Under the pieces are notes generated by a model. That model saw only the letters and a program-made list of their open reading frames with translations. It was not told where the DNA came from and did no database searches. Both the position numbers and the translations under genes were made by a program. From Kitasatospora sp. A2-31 (GTDB lineage: Bacteria > Actinomycetota > Actinomycetes > Streptomycetales > Streptomycetaceae): a stretch of 64,000 nucleotides of DNA. Shown here in pieces: positions 49,115 to 56,965 of the stretch. Position 1 is the first letter of the stretch; each line of letters opens with the position of its first letter. The stretch spans positions 26,353 to 90,352 of the forward strand of contig NZ_JAKNTA010000016.1 of the NCBI RefSeq assembly GCF_022288725.1. The letters run 5' to 3'.

Positions 49115-49174
49115 TATCTCGACGTCAAGATATCTGCTCGCACCTTCCACGTTACATTTCTCGATGTCAAGAGA
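49115..49174. promoter_or_regulatory. Paired MarR (TamR) operators in the tam/tamR gap
   Basis: TATCTCGACGTCAAGATA (49115-49132, 16 of 18 palindromic) and TTTCTCGATGTCAAGAGA (49157-49174) share TCTCGA-Y-GTCAAGA, 42 bp apart. They flank both promoters. Confidence 0.7.
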
Positions 49175-49210
49175 CTTCACATCGACACAACCCCCGATAC
49201 ACTGATCGCC

Positions 49211-49708
49211 ATGGAGGACGAGGTCGACCGCCTGGTCGCAGCATGGCGCCGAGAGCGCCCCGACCTCGACGTGGAACCGCTTGAGGTGCTCAGCCGGGTG
49301 AGCCGACTCGCCCGGCACCTCGACCGTGCCCGCCGGACGGCCTTCGCCGAGCACGGTCTGGAGCCCTGGGAGTTCGACGTGCTGACGGCGCTGCGCCGGG
49401 CCGGCACCCCGTACCAGCTCTCCCCCGGCCAGCTGCTCACCCAGACCCTGGTCACGTCCGGCACGATGACCAACCGGATCGACCGCCTCACCGGCAAGGG
49501 TCTGGTCAAGCGGTTGCCCGACCCGGACGACCGGCGCGGTGTGCTGGTCCGGCTGACCGACGACGGCCGCGACCGGGCGGACCAGGCGCTCGCCGGCCTG
49601 CTCGCGCACGAGCGCGAGCTGCTCGCCCAGCTCACCGCCGCCCAGCAGGGCGAGCTCGCGGGGCTGCTCCGGCTGCTGGTCGCCCCCTTCGACAACATTC
49701 CGGGCTGA
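49211..49708 (+). CDS. tamR: MarR-family regulator TamR
   Basis: 165-residue winged-helix repressor. An N-terminal helix (VDRLVAAWRRERPDLDVEPL) typical of the UrtR/TamR subgroup precedes the wHTH (EFDVLTALRRAGTPYQLSPG, LVTSGTMTNRIDRLTGKGLV, wing DPDDRRGVLVRLT). In streptomycetes TamR represses tam and aconitase-linked genes and responds to citrate or aconitate (family knowledge). The ATG at 49211 follows weak GATCGCC. Divergent position to tam and two matching operators make this assignment firm. Confidence 0.88.
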   Translation: MEDEVDRLVAAWRRERPDLDVEPLEVLSRVSRLARHLDRARRTAFAEHGLEPWEFDVLTALRRAGTPYQLSPGQLLTQTLVTSGTMTNRIDRLTGKGLVKRLPDPDDRRGVLVRLTDDGRDRADQALAGLLAHERELLAQLTAAQQGELAGLLRLLVAPFDNIPG

Positions 49709-49810
49709 TCCACGGCGCCCGGGGCGTGTGCGGGCGACGGCGCGCCGGTCAGGCGCGGCTCCGGCGACCGGGCACGGGCCGGGCCCGCCCCGACCGCTGC
49801 CCGGCGTGGC

Positions 49811-51397
49811 TCAGAAGCCGTCCGGGTACGGGGTGCTGAGCGCGGGCACCGGGGCCGGCTCGGCCTCCGCCGTCCGGTAGCCGGGGAGCAGCTCGGCCAG
49901 CCGCCGGCGCACCTCCTCGTCGCTGTTGCCCGCCGCAGCCGCGTACAGGCCGGTCAGGCCGCCGGCGAGGTCGTCCGGGCCGGAGGCGGACTCCGCCACC
50001 GTGGCGTAGATCCGGGCGTGCGCGGTCGGCAGCCGCTCCTCGCCCTCGGAGAACAGCGCCTCGTTCAGCTTCTCGCCCGCCCGCAGGCCGGTGTAGCGGA
50101 TCTCCACCTCGTCCCGGCCGAGCTGCACCTGCTCGGCGAAGTTGTGCACCAGGTCGACGATCCGCACCGGCTCGCCCATGTCCAGCACGAACACCTCGCC
50201 GCCGTGCGCCATGCGGCCGGACTCCAGCACCAGGCCGACGGCCTCCTCGATGGTCATGAAGAACCGGGTGACGTCGGGGTGGGTGATCGTCACCGGGCCG
50301 CCGCTGCGCAGCTGCTCGGCCAGGACGGAGAGCAGCGAGCCGCGCGAGCCCAGCACGTTGCCGAAGCGGACCGCGGAGAAGACCCCGGTGCCGAGGTTGC
50401 GGGCGTCCCGGGCGTTGGCCTGCACGATCAGTTCGGCGAGGCGCTTGCTGGCGCCGAGGACGGAGGTCGGGTCGGCGGCCTTGTCGGTGGAGATCAGGAC
50501 GAACCGTTCGACGCCGGTGGCCAGTGCGGCCTCGACCAGGTGGTCGGTGCCCAGGACGTTGGACTTGACCGCCTCGCTGGGGTGGCGTTCCAGGAGCGGC
50601 AGGTGCTTGTGGGCGGCGGCGTGGAACACCACGTCCGGTTCGAGGTCGCGGAAGATCTGCTGGATCCGCGGGCGGTCCCGGATGTCGGCGATCACCAAGG
50701 AGTCGTCGGTGAGCAGCGCCTCGCCCCAGATCTCCAGCTGGAGCCGGTGCAGGTTGGACTCGTCGTGGTCCAGCATGTAGAGCGCGCTCGGGTTGAACGC
50801 GTGGACCTGGCGGCAGAGTTCGCTGCCGATGGAGCCGCCGGCGCCGGTGACCAGGACGCGTCGGCCCTCGATGACGTCGCGGACGTCGGCGGAGACCACG
50901 TGCACCTCGTGCCGGCCGATCAGCCGGTTGACGTCCAGGCTGCGCATGTCGGAGCCGACCACCTCGCGGCGCAGTGCGGCGAGGAAGGACGGCAGGTAGC
51001 GGACGGCGGCGCCGGCCGCGGCGGCGGCGGTGGCGAGGGCGCGGACCCGCTGCGGGGCGAGGCCGGGGATGGCCAGCGCGACGACCTGGGCGCGGTGGCG
51101 GACGGCGAGCTCGGTGAGCTCGGCGAGGGTGCCGAGGACGGGGGCGGCGTCGACCGACTGTCCGGCCTTGGCCGGGTCGTCGTCCAGCAGGCCGATCGGG
51201 GCGAGGCCGAACTCGGGTGCCCGGCCGAGGTCGCGGACCAGCGCGGTGCCGGCCGCGCCGGCGCCGACCACGAGGGTGCGCAGGCCCGTCGGCGGTGCGC
51301 TGGGGGCCGGGCCGGGACCGCCGGTGCGCGGGCCGGCCTCGGCTGTTCGGTGCTCGTGGGCTGTGTGCGGGCGTGCGGAAGTGCTGTGCGGCGACAT
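49811..51397 (-). CDS. CapD/FlaA1-type nucleotide-sugar 4,6-dehydratase, soluble form
   Basis: 528-residue polysaccharide-biosynthesis protein. A CoA-binding-like Rossmann segment (TLVVGAGAAGTALVRDL, 41-57) precedes the SDR domain. The SDR domain has TGAGGSIGSELCRQ (NAD, 184-197), HAAAHKHLPLLE, LISTDKAADPTSVLGASKR (catalytic region) and VRFGNVLGSRGSL. FlaA1/PglF/WbpM homologues usually carry four N-terminal membrane helices; none is present, and a 38-residue Pro/His/Ala leader replaces them. The likely reaction is UDP-GlcNAc to a 4-keto-6-deoxy sugar. The ATG at 51397 follows GGAGGACAG; a 9-bp tandem repeat lies just upstream. Candidate early step for the aminosugar operon. Confidence 0.9.
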   Translation of the reverse strand: MSPHSTSARPHTAHEHRTAEAGPRTGGPGPAPSAPPTGLRTLVVGAGAAGTALVRDLGRAPEFGLAPIGLLDDDPAKAGQSVDAAPVLGTLAELTELAVRHRAQVVALAIPGLAPQRVRALATAAAAAGAAVRYLPSFLAALRREVVGSDMRSLDVNRLIGRHEVHVVSADVRDVIEGRRVLVTGAGGSIGSELCRQVHAFNPSALYMLDHDESNLHRLQLEIWGEALLTDDSLVIADIRDRPRIQQIFRDLEPDVVFHAAAHKHLPLLERHPSEAVKSNVLGTDHLVEAALATGVERFVLISTDKAADPTSVLGASKRLAELIVQANARDARNLGTGVFSAVRFGNVLGSRGSLLSVLAEQLRSGGPVTITHPDVTRFFMTIEEAVGLVLESGRMAHGGEVFVLDMGEPVRIVDLVHNFAEQVQLGRDEVEIRYTGLRAGEKLNEALFSEGEERLPTAHARIYATVAESASGPDDLAGGLTGLYAAAAGNSDEEVRRRLAELLPGYRTAEAEPAPVPALSTPYPDGF

Positions 51398-51416
51398 CTG
51401 TCCTCCGGATTTCCCT

Positions 51417-51452
51417 GACCTGACGGATCTGACGGACCTGACGGACCTGAGC
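51417..51452. repeat. Four tandem 9-bp repeats upstream of the dehydratase gene
   Basis: GACCTGACG, GATCTGACG, GACCTGACG, GACCTGAGC, beginning 20 bases upstream of the dehydratase start and reaching almost to the neighbouring regulator's stop (51476). It lies in the transcribed leader between two same-strand genes. Confidence 0.85.
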
Positions 51453-51475
51453 CGTACCTGGGTGTTACGGGCGGA

Positions 51476-52447
51476 TCAGCCGGCGCCGGGAGCTGTGGTC
51501 GAGGCGACGGACGGCGGGGCTGTGGGCGCGGCGGGCTCGGACGGGCTGACGCCCGCCCGGCGGGCGACCGCGACGGCGGCGAGGGTGGAGTGCACCCCGA
51601 GCTTGCCGAGGACGTTCTGCATGTGGGTGCGCACGGTGTGCGGGGAGAGGTAGAGGCGCTCGGCGACGGCCTGCCGGCCGAGGCCGGCGACCATGCAGCG
51701 CAGGATCTCCTTCTCCCGCGGGGTGAGCGTGTCGACCAGGCGCTCGCTCTCGGTGCGGTCCCGTCGGGCGGTGGTGAGCTCCCGGATGACGCCGGTGAGC
51801 AGGGCGGGCGGCAGGTGCGTCTCGTCGCGCAGCACTCCGCGGATCACCGCCAGCAGGCGGGCGAGCGAGCTCTCCTTGGCCACCCAGCCGGTGGCTCCGG
51901 CGTGCAGGGCTCGGGCGGCGCGGTGCGGGTCGTCGGCGGTGGCCAGGACGATCGCGCGCAGGGCCGGGTGGTTGCGGCGGACCCGGGCGAGCAGGGTGAT
52001 GCCGTCGGGTGCCGGGGCGGCCGCGGGGTGGGCCGCGGGCTGGTGCCGGGTGGCCGCGGGGTGGTTCGCGGGCGGCAGGTGTGCCTGCGGGGTGTGCACG
52101 GACGTCAGGTGCGCGTGCGCGGGTGGGACGTGGGCGGGCGGGGTGGCCGGGCGCCGGGGTGCGGGCAGGGCTGCGGACGGGCGCCGGTGGGCGGGTTCGG
52201 GTGGGTCGGCGCCGGGCCGGCGGGGCTTGCGGGCGCCCGCGGCCGCGGTGTCGGCGCCGAGGTCGGCGTCGATGAGCACGACGTCGTAGCCGCGGCCCTC
52301 GACGGCGGCGCGCTCCAGCGCCCGCTCGGCGGCCGCCGTGCTGCCGGCCGCGCCGACCTCCACGTCGGGTTCGGCGGCGAGTGCCGCCGCCAGCGCCTCG
52401 GCGAAGATCCGGTGGTCGTCGACCACCAGGACGCGGATCCGCCCCAT
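51476..52447 (-). CDS. LuxR-type response regulator with an insertion in its receiver
   Basis: 323-residue regulator. The receiver starts normally (MGRIRVLVVDDHRIFAEALA, D10/D11) with phospho-acceptor D60 in DVVLIDADLG. From about 66 to 147 there is an 80-residue Pro/Ala/His-rich stretch before the fold resumes (DGITLLARVRRNHPALRAIV). T170 and K191 complete the phosphorylation site. The LuxR helix-turn-helix follows (LTPREKEILRCMVAGLGRQA, VAERLYLSPHTVRTHMQNVL). The ATG is at 52447. No kinase gene is adjacent; the dehydratase gene follows on the same strand. Confidence 0.88.
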   Translation of the reverse strand: MGRIRVLVVDDHRIFAEALAAALAAEPDVEVGAAGSTAAAERALERAAVEGRGYDVVLIDADLGADTAAAGARKPRRPGADPPEPAHRRPSAALPAPRRPATPPAHVPPAHAHLTSVHTPQAHLPPANHPAATRHQPAAHPAAAPAPDGITLLARVRRNHPALRAIVLATADDPHRAARALHAGATGWVAKESSLARLLAVIRGVLRDETHLPPALLTGVIRELTTARRDRTESERLVDTLTPREKEILRCMVAGLGRQAVAERLYLSPHTVRTHMQNVLGKLGVHSTLAAVAVARRAGVSPSEPAAPTAPPSVASTTAPGAG

Positions 52448-52669
52448 CGTCACTCCCCCCCCTGCCCGGACCGGGCCGGTGCTCCGGGGCGACCACCCGG
52501 TTGCACCGCCGTGACCTGGGCACTCGTCCGCCGTCCGCCTCCCGGTGCCGCGAAGGCCGACGGCACCGACCCCCACCGGTACCGGAATCAGCGTACGGGG
52601 TGGGGGGCGGCCAGGTGGGGGTTTGGTGAAGTTTCGTCAGGAGGTGCGCACTTGGCCTGACTTGGCGGC

Positions 52670-53251
52670 TCAGGCGCCGTACGGGTGGGCGGTGCGGGCG
52701 TCCCGCAGGGCCCTCGCCCACCAGGTGAGCTGGTCGAGCATGCCCTTGGCCGCGCCGGTGGGGACGGCGGGGTCGACCGGCTCGCCGTCGTCGCCGAAGG
52801 CGGCCCACGCGCCGTGGAAGCTGACGGTGTCCCGGACGGTGACGGCGTGGAGCTCGGCGAAGACCAGTCGGAGCTGCTCGACCGCGCGGAGCCCGCCGCC
52901 GAGGCCGCCGTAGGAGACGAAGCCGACCGGCTTGGCCTCCCACTCGGCCTTGTGCCAGTCGATGGCGTTCTTCAGGACGGCGGGGAAGCTGTGGTTGTAC
53001 TCGGGGGTGATCACCACGAAGGCGTCGGCGGCGGCCAGCCGGTGCGAGAGCGCGGCCCGCACCTCGGCCTGCTCGGGGGTGGGCTCGTTGCCGAGGTCCG
53101 GCAGCGGGTGGTCGGCGAGGTCGACCACGTCGAGGTCGAGGTCGCTCCGGTGGGCGGCGGTGCGCAGGAACCAGTCGGAGACGTTCGGTGCGAAGCGGCC
53201 CCGGCGGTTGCTGCCGATGATGACGGCGACGCGGTAGGGGGTCTCGGGCAC
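52670..53251 (-). CDS. NADPH-dependent FMN reductase
   Basis: 193-residue flavodoxin-fold reductase. The FMN phosphate loop is GSNRRGRFAPNVSDWF, the isoalloxazine loop is TPEYNHSFPAVLKNAIDW, and SYGGLGGGLRAVEQLR completes the site, as in ArsH/ChrR/azoreductase relatives. The GTG at 53251 is chosen since GGAGG lies seven bases upstream; the longer frame lacks a site. It is divergent from a TetR gene whose product probably controls it. Physiological substrate (quinone, dye, metal) is unknown. Confidence 0.9.
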   Translation of the reverse strand: MPETPYRVAVIIGSNRRGRFAPNVSDWFLRTAAHRSDLDLDVVDLADHPLPDLGNEPTPEQAEVRAALSHRLAAADAFVVITPEYNHSFPAVLKNAIDWHKAEWEAKPVGFVSYGGLGGGLRAVEQLRLVFAELHAVTVRDTVSFHGAWAAFGDDGEPVDPAVPTGAAKGMLDQLTWWARALRDARTAHPYGA

Positions 53252-53367
53252 GGCAGCCTCCGGATCGGGTGTTCGTCGGGGCCGCCCGGTCTGGCGGCCC
53301 GTCAGGTACGGTACAACGCGCATGGCAATGAGTAAAACGATGACTGCAAAGTTCTGGAGGTCGGCCC

Positions 53368-54027
53368 GTGACCAGTGAGAACGAGAGCCCCGCCAAGCCC
53401 CGCCGCGGCCTCGCCGAGAAGCGCCGGGCCATCACCGAGGCCGCACGCACGGTCTTCGGCCGGGACGGCTACTCCCGCGCCAGCATCGACGCCATCGCCT
53501 CCGAGGCCGGGGTCTCCACGCGGACCATCTACAACCACTTCGCCGGCAAGGAGCTGCTCTTCCGGACCGTCGTCCTGGAGAGCGCGGCCCAGGTCAGCGA
53601 CGCCCACCTGGACGTCGTGGAGCGCAACCTCGCCAAGGTCACCGACCTGGAGGCCGACCTCACCTCGCTCGCGCTGGCCTGGGTGCAGGTGCTCGGCCGC
53701 TTCGCCGACCACTTCGCGCTGGTCCGGCAGATCAACGCCGACGCCGGGCACCTGCCGAAGGAACTGCTGGAGTCCTGGCAGGAGACCGGACCGCGCCGCG
53801 CGCTGCGGGAGCTGGCCGGCGGCTTCGGCGGGCTTGCCGACCGCGGGCTGCTGGTGGCACCCGATCCGGTGCGGGCCGCCGAGCACTTCGTGCAGCTCAC
53901 CGGCAGCGCGGTCACCGTGCGCACGTACTGGGGCGCTCATCCGATCGACCCGGCGACGGCCGAGGAGATCGTCACCAGCGGGGTGCAGGCCTTCCTGCGC
54001 GCCTACGCCGCACCGGCGGCGCGGTAG
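53368..54027 (+). CDS. TetR-family regulator opposite the FMN reductase
   Basis: 219-residue repressor. DNA-binding domain: KRRAITEAARTVFGRDGYSR, ASIDAIASEAGVSTRTIYNH, FAGKELLF. The ligand-binding half contains LRELAGGFGGLADRGLLVAP, typical of the AcrR-C group. The GTG at 53368 follows CTGGAGG. Divergent placement over a 116-base gap suggests self-control and control of the reductase; an odd palindrome GTACGGTAC (53306-53314) lies in the gap. Confidence 0.9.
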   Translation: MTSENESPAKPRRGLAEKRRAITEAARTVFGRDGYSRASIDAIASEAGVSTRTIYNHFAGKELLFRTVVLESAAQVSDAHLDVVERNLAKVTDLEADLTSLALAWVQVLGRFADHFALVRQINADAGHLPKELLESWQETGPRRALRELAGGFGGLADRGLLVAPDPVRAAEHFVQLTGSAVTVRTYWGAHPIDPATAEEIVTSGVQAFLRAYAAPAAR

Positions 54028-54107
54028 CGGGGGCGCGCGCGGGCGGGGGTGCGGGGCGGCGGCGCAGGGCGGCGGCGCGGGCCGGGCGTCCGGCCCGCGA
54101 GGGAACG

Positions 54108-54144
54108 CCGAAGCGCCGCCCCGGCGGTCGGGGCGGCGCTTCGG
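54108..54144. terminator. Bidirectional terminator between TetR gene and galE
   Basis: Perfect 15-bp stem (CCGAAGCGCCGCCCC, 54108-54122, with 54130-54144) and a seven-base loop between convergent genes. Confidence 0.8.
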
Positions 54145-54197
54145 GTGCTCCCGCGGTGGGGGCGGAGCTCCGGGTGCCCCCGCGGGGGCGGGGACTG

Positions 54198-55160
54198 CTA
54201 CTGGCCGTTCTTCTCCAGGGTGAACTTCCACGCGTCGGCCACGATGTCGTCCAGGTTCGGACGGCGCGGGACCCAGCCCAGGGCCTCGCGGGCGCGGTCG
54301 GCGGAGGCCACCAGCACGGCCGGGTCGCCCGCGCGGCGGCCGGCGACCTGCACCGGGATCTCCCGGCCGGTGACGCGCTTGACCGACTCGATCACCTCGC
54401 GCACCGAGAAGCCGCTGCCGTTGCCCAGGTTGCAGATCAGGTGCTCGCCCGGCCTGGCCGCGTCCAGCGCCAGCAGGTGGGCGTCGGCCAGGTCGGCGAC
54501 GTGGATGTAGTCGCGGATGCAGGTGCCGTCCGGGGTCGGGTAGTCGTCGCCGTACACCGCGATGTGCGGGCGCTGCCCGAGGGCGGCCTGGAAGACCAGC
54601 GGGATCAGGTGCGACTCGGGGTCGTGCCGCTCGCCGTAGGCGCCGTACGCGCCCGCCACGTTGAAGTAGCGCAGCGAGACGGCGGCCAGGCCGTGGGCGA
54701 CGGCCTCGCTGGTGATCAGGTGGTCGACGGCCAGCTTGGTGGCGCCGTAGGTGTTGGTCGGGGCGGTGCGGGCGGTCTCGGCGATCGGCACGACCTCCGG
54801 CTCGCCGTAGGTGGCGGCGGTGGAGGAGAAGACCAGCTTGCGCACGCCGGCCGCGCGCATCGCGCTGATCAGCTCCAGCGAGCCGGCCACGTTGTTGCGC
54901 CAGTACTTCTCCGGGTCCACCACCGACTCGCCGACCTGCGAGGAGGCGGCGAAGTGCAGCACGCCGTCGAAGGAGGCGTCCAGGACCTCGCCGGCCTCCT
55001 GGATCCGGCCCTCGACGAACTCGGCGCCGGCCGGCACGCCCTCGCGGAAGCCGGTGGAGAGGTCGTCCAGGACGGTCACCTGGTGCCCCGCCTCCAGCAG
55101 GTGGGCGGCGACCACACTGCCGACATAGCCGGCGCCACCCGTGACCAGGTACTTACTCAT
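54198..55160 (-). CDS. galE: UDP-glucose 4-epimerase
   Basis: 320-residue extended SDR interconverting UDP-Glc and UDP-Gal. NAD motif VTGGAGYVGSVVA (GGAGYVG 8-14), VLDDLSTG, HFAASSQVGESV. Active-site serine and tyrosine/lysine are in FSSTAATYGEPEVVPIAE and TYGATKLAVDH. RYFNVAGAYG, GTCIRDYIHV and ALGWVPRRP finish the GalE pattern. The ATG at 55160 has GGAGG upstream. No Leloir-pathway partners (galT, galK) flank it, so it more likely supplies envelope galactose or GalNAc residues. Confidence 0.95.
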   Translation of the reverse strand: MSKYLVTGGAGYVGSVVAAHLLEAGHQVTVLDDLSTGFREGVPAGAEFVEGRIQEAGEVLDASFDGVLHFAASSQVGESVVDPEKYWRNNVAGSLELISAMRAAGVRKLVFSSTAATYGEPEVVPIAETARTAPTNTYGATKLAVDHLITSEAVAHGLAAVSLRYFNVAGAYGAYGERHDPESHLIPLVFQAALGQRPHIAVYGDDYPTPDGTCIRDYIHVADLADAHLLALDAARPGEHLICNLGNGSGFSVREVIESVKRVTGREIPVQVAGRRAGDPAVLVASADRAREALGWVPRRPNLDDIVADAWKFTLEKNGQ

Positions 55161-55358
55161 GATGAGACCTCCAGCGGGCGATGCCCGCCGGGTCGGCGGA
55201 CATCGGTGACGTACGTAGGACTGGGCCTATTGTCCATGTCCGCCGGGGGTGCTCCGGACCGCCCGGGGAGGCTCCCGGCGGAGCGGCCGGCGGCCGGTCC
55301 GGCAGGGCCCGCGGCGCCCCGGGCCGGGCCGCGCCGACCTCGGCCGGCGGCCGGTACC

Positions 55359-56027
55359 TCAGTCGTGGGCCACCCGGTCCAGCAGTCCGGTCCGGGCGGC
55401 CACCGCCGCCGCCTCCAGCCGGGTGCGCGCCCCGAGCTTCATCAGCACCCGCTGGACGTGCGTCCGGGCCGTACTGGCCGCGATCCGCATCCCGGCCGCG
55501 ATCGCCGCGGTGTCCTCGCCCTCCGCGATCCGGGTCAGCACCTCGACCTCACGGCGGGTCAGCAGCCGCAGCAACCGGACGGCCTCGTCGTCCGACTCGG
55601 GGGCCGGGCTGAGCAGCTGGTCGAACGCACCGCGCAGCACCTCCGCCGTGACCGCCGCCTCGCCGGCCCGCGCCCGCGCGATGGCCCGCTCGACCACCTC
55701 GATCCGCTCGTCACTGGGCACGTAGCCCGCCGCCCCGGCCGCGAACGCACCCGCCACGCCGCGCAGTTCACCGACCGGTCCGAGCACGATGACGGCCACC
55801 TCGGGCCGCTCCCGCCGGATCCGGCGCAGCCCGTCGAACGCCCCCGGGTCCGCCGGCGCGGCCACCCCGAGCAGGCACACCTCCGGGCGGCGCCCGGCCA
55901 CCAGGTCGGCGGCGGCCCCGGCCGGCGAGCCGACCGCGAGGACCCGGTGGCCGCGCAGCTGGAGCGCGGCGGCCAGGGCCTCGGCGAGCAGCCGGTGGTC
56001 GTCGACCACCACGAGTCGAACGCCCAT
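55359..56027 (-). CDS. LuxR-type regulator with a degenerate receiver
   Basis: 222-residue protein shaped like a NarL-type response regulator. MGVRLVVVDDHRLLAEALAA keeps the two acidic residues (D9, D10). The phospho-acceptor position in PEVCLLGVAAP is glycine (G54), the conserved Thr/Ser is glycine (VLGPVG, G83), and the lysine in the GYV-x-K motif is serine (GYVPSDE, S105). The HTH (LTRREVEVLTRIAEGEDTAA, then TARTHVQRVLMKLGARTRLE) is intact. It should therefore act without Asp phosphorylation, perhaps by ligand binding or constitutively. The ATG is at 56027. It lies upstream of galE by 198 bases, same strand. Confidence 0.9.
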   Translation of the reverse strand: MGVRLVVVDDHRLLAEALAAALQLRGHRVLAVGSPAGAAADLVAGRRPEVCLLGVAAPADPGAFDGLRRIRRERPEVAVIVLGPVGELRGVAGAFAAGAAGYVPSDERIEVVERAIARARAGEAAVTAEVLRGAFDQLLSPAPESDDEAVRLLRLLTRREVEVLTRIAEGEDTAAIAAGMRIAASTARTHVQRVLMKLGARTRLEAAAVAARTGLLDRVAHD

Positions 56028-56147
56028 GACACCCTCCCGGTCGGGGTCCGGCCCGCACCCGTACCCGGTGGGGCAGGCGGCCGGTGACGCACCATCACAG
56101 CGCATTCCGTGCCCGGACCGCTAGGCCGCCTCGGACCGGCACACGAA

Positions 56148-56177
56148 AAAGACCCTCGCCGTTGGGCGAGGGTCTTT
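56148..56177 (-). terminator. Strong intrinsic terminator of tRNA-Thr
   Basis: Perfect 13-bp stem AAAGACCCTCGCC with its complement and a four-base loop, followed on the minus strand by five T. Confidence 0.88.
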
Positions 56178-56183
56178 CACTGG

Positions 56184-56256
56184 AGCCCCCATGCGGAATC
56201 GAACCGCAGACCTTCTCCTTACCATGGAGACGCTCTACCGACTGAGCTATAGGGGC
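56184..56256 (-). tRNA. tRNA-Thr (anticodon GGU)
   Basis: 73-nt cloverleaf on the minus strand: acceptor GCCCCTA/TGGGGGC, D stem GCTC/GAGC, and anticodon stem TCTCC/GGAGA around ATGGTAA giving GGU. The T arm is GCGGTTCGATTCCGC. CCA not encoded. Confidence 0.93.
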
Positions 56257-56374
56257 TTGTTCCCTGTCGTTCTCGCTCGCTCACTCGCTCGCTCGAACAA
56301 GGAAGACATTACACGGCCGACGACCGAGAAGGGAAATCGGCCCCGGGCGCCCTCCGGCGGCGGCCCGCCGCCCG

Positions 56375-56785
56375 TCAGCCGGCCGGGTGGGCCTCGTCGA
56401 ACTCCGCGCGGGCGGCGAGCATCAGCGGGGTGCGCTCCTCGGTCCAGTGCCCGATCGGCGCGACGAGGGCGGCCAGCTCGCGGCCGAGCGGCAGCAGGTC
56501 GTAGACCACCCGGGGCGGCGTCTCGGGGTGCACGGTGCGCTTCACCAGCCCGTTCCGCTCAAGGGCGCGCAGCGACTGGGTGAGCATCTTGCGGCTGACG
56601 CCGTCCACGCCGCGCTGCAGCTCGGAGAACCGCTGCTGCCCGAACTCGGTGAGGCTCATCAGGATCAGCATCGACCACTTGTCCACCAGCTCGGCGAACA
56701 CGGCCCGGCTCGGACAGCGCTGGGCGAGGACATCGCGCTCCCGGGCCTCTTCGGCCGGGGCCGGCTGCTGCTCCTGCGTCGTCAT
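56375..56785 (-). CDS. HxlR-family winged-helix regulator
   Basis: 136-residue transcription factor. A single cysteine in RCPSRAVFAELVDKWSMLIL begins the HxlR domain. LTEFGQQRFSELQRGVDGVS, RKMLTQSLRALERNGLV and the wing RTVHPETPPRVVYDL follow, and LGRELAALVAPIGHWTEE ends it. Members often respond to electrophiles, aldehydes or redox change through the N-terminal cysteine. The ATG is at 56785, divergent from the flavoprotein gene, with paired TGGTAACCA boxes between. Confidence 0.92.
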   Translation of the reverse strand: MTTQEQQPAPAEEARERDVLAQRCPSRAVFAELVDKWSMLILMSLTEFGQQRFSELQRGVDGVSRKMLTQSLRALERNGLVKRTVHPETPPRVVYDLLPLGRELAALVAPIGHWTEERTPLMLAARAEFDEAHPAG

Positions 56786-56822
56786 GCCTCCAGGGTAGCC
56801 GGACGAGTCCCTATTCCATCCC

Positions 56823-56869
56823 TGGTAACCATCCCAGCCTTGGTAACCAGAAGAGACCTGGTCTATATT
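56823..56869 (+). promoter_or_regulatory. Promoter with paired HxlR-type operators
   Basis: TGGTAACCA occurs at 56823-56831 and 56841-56849, 18 bp apart. The second overlaps a -35 TTGGTA (56840-56845) placed 18 bases before a -10 TATATT (56864-56869), reading toward the flavoprotein gene. Occupancy would block this promoter. Confidence 0.7.
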
Positions 56870-56965
56870 CGAGACCGGCGGCCCGGAGGCCACGCCCATA
56901 CGGCGTCGGCCCCGGTTGCCACCCGTCCCCCCGTCCCTCCCCCGCCGTCGCCGAGGAGCCCCGTC

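Noticed and set aside
51476..52447. Frameshift explaining the receiver insertion
   Set aside because: The frame and third-position GC bias continue through the insert and the receiver resumes in the same frame, so a simple indel error is unlikely.
53306..53314. GTACGGTAC as the TetR operator opposite the FMN reductase
   Set aside because: Too short and not repeated; noted only as a hint in the TetR entry.
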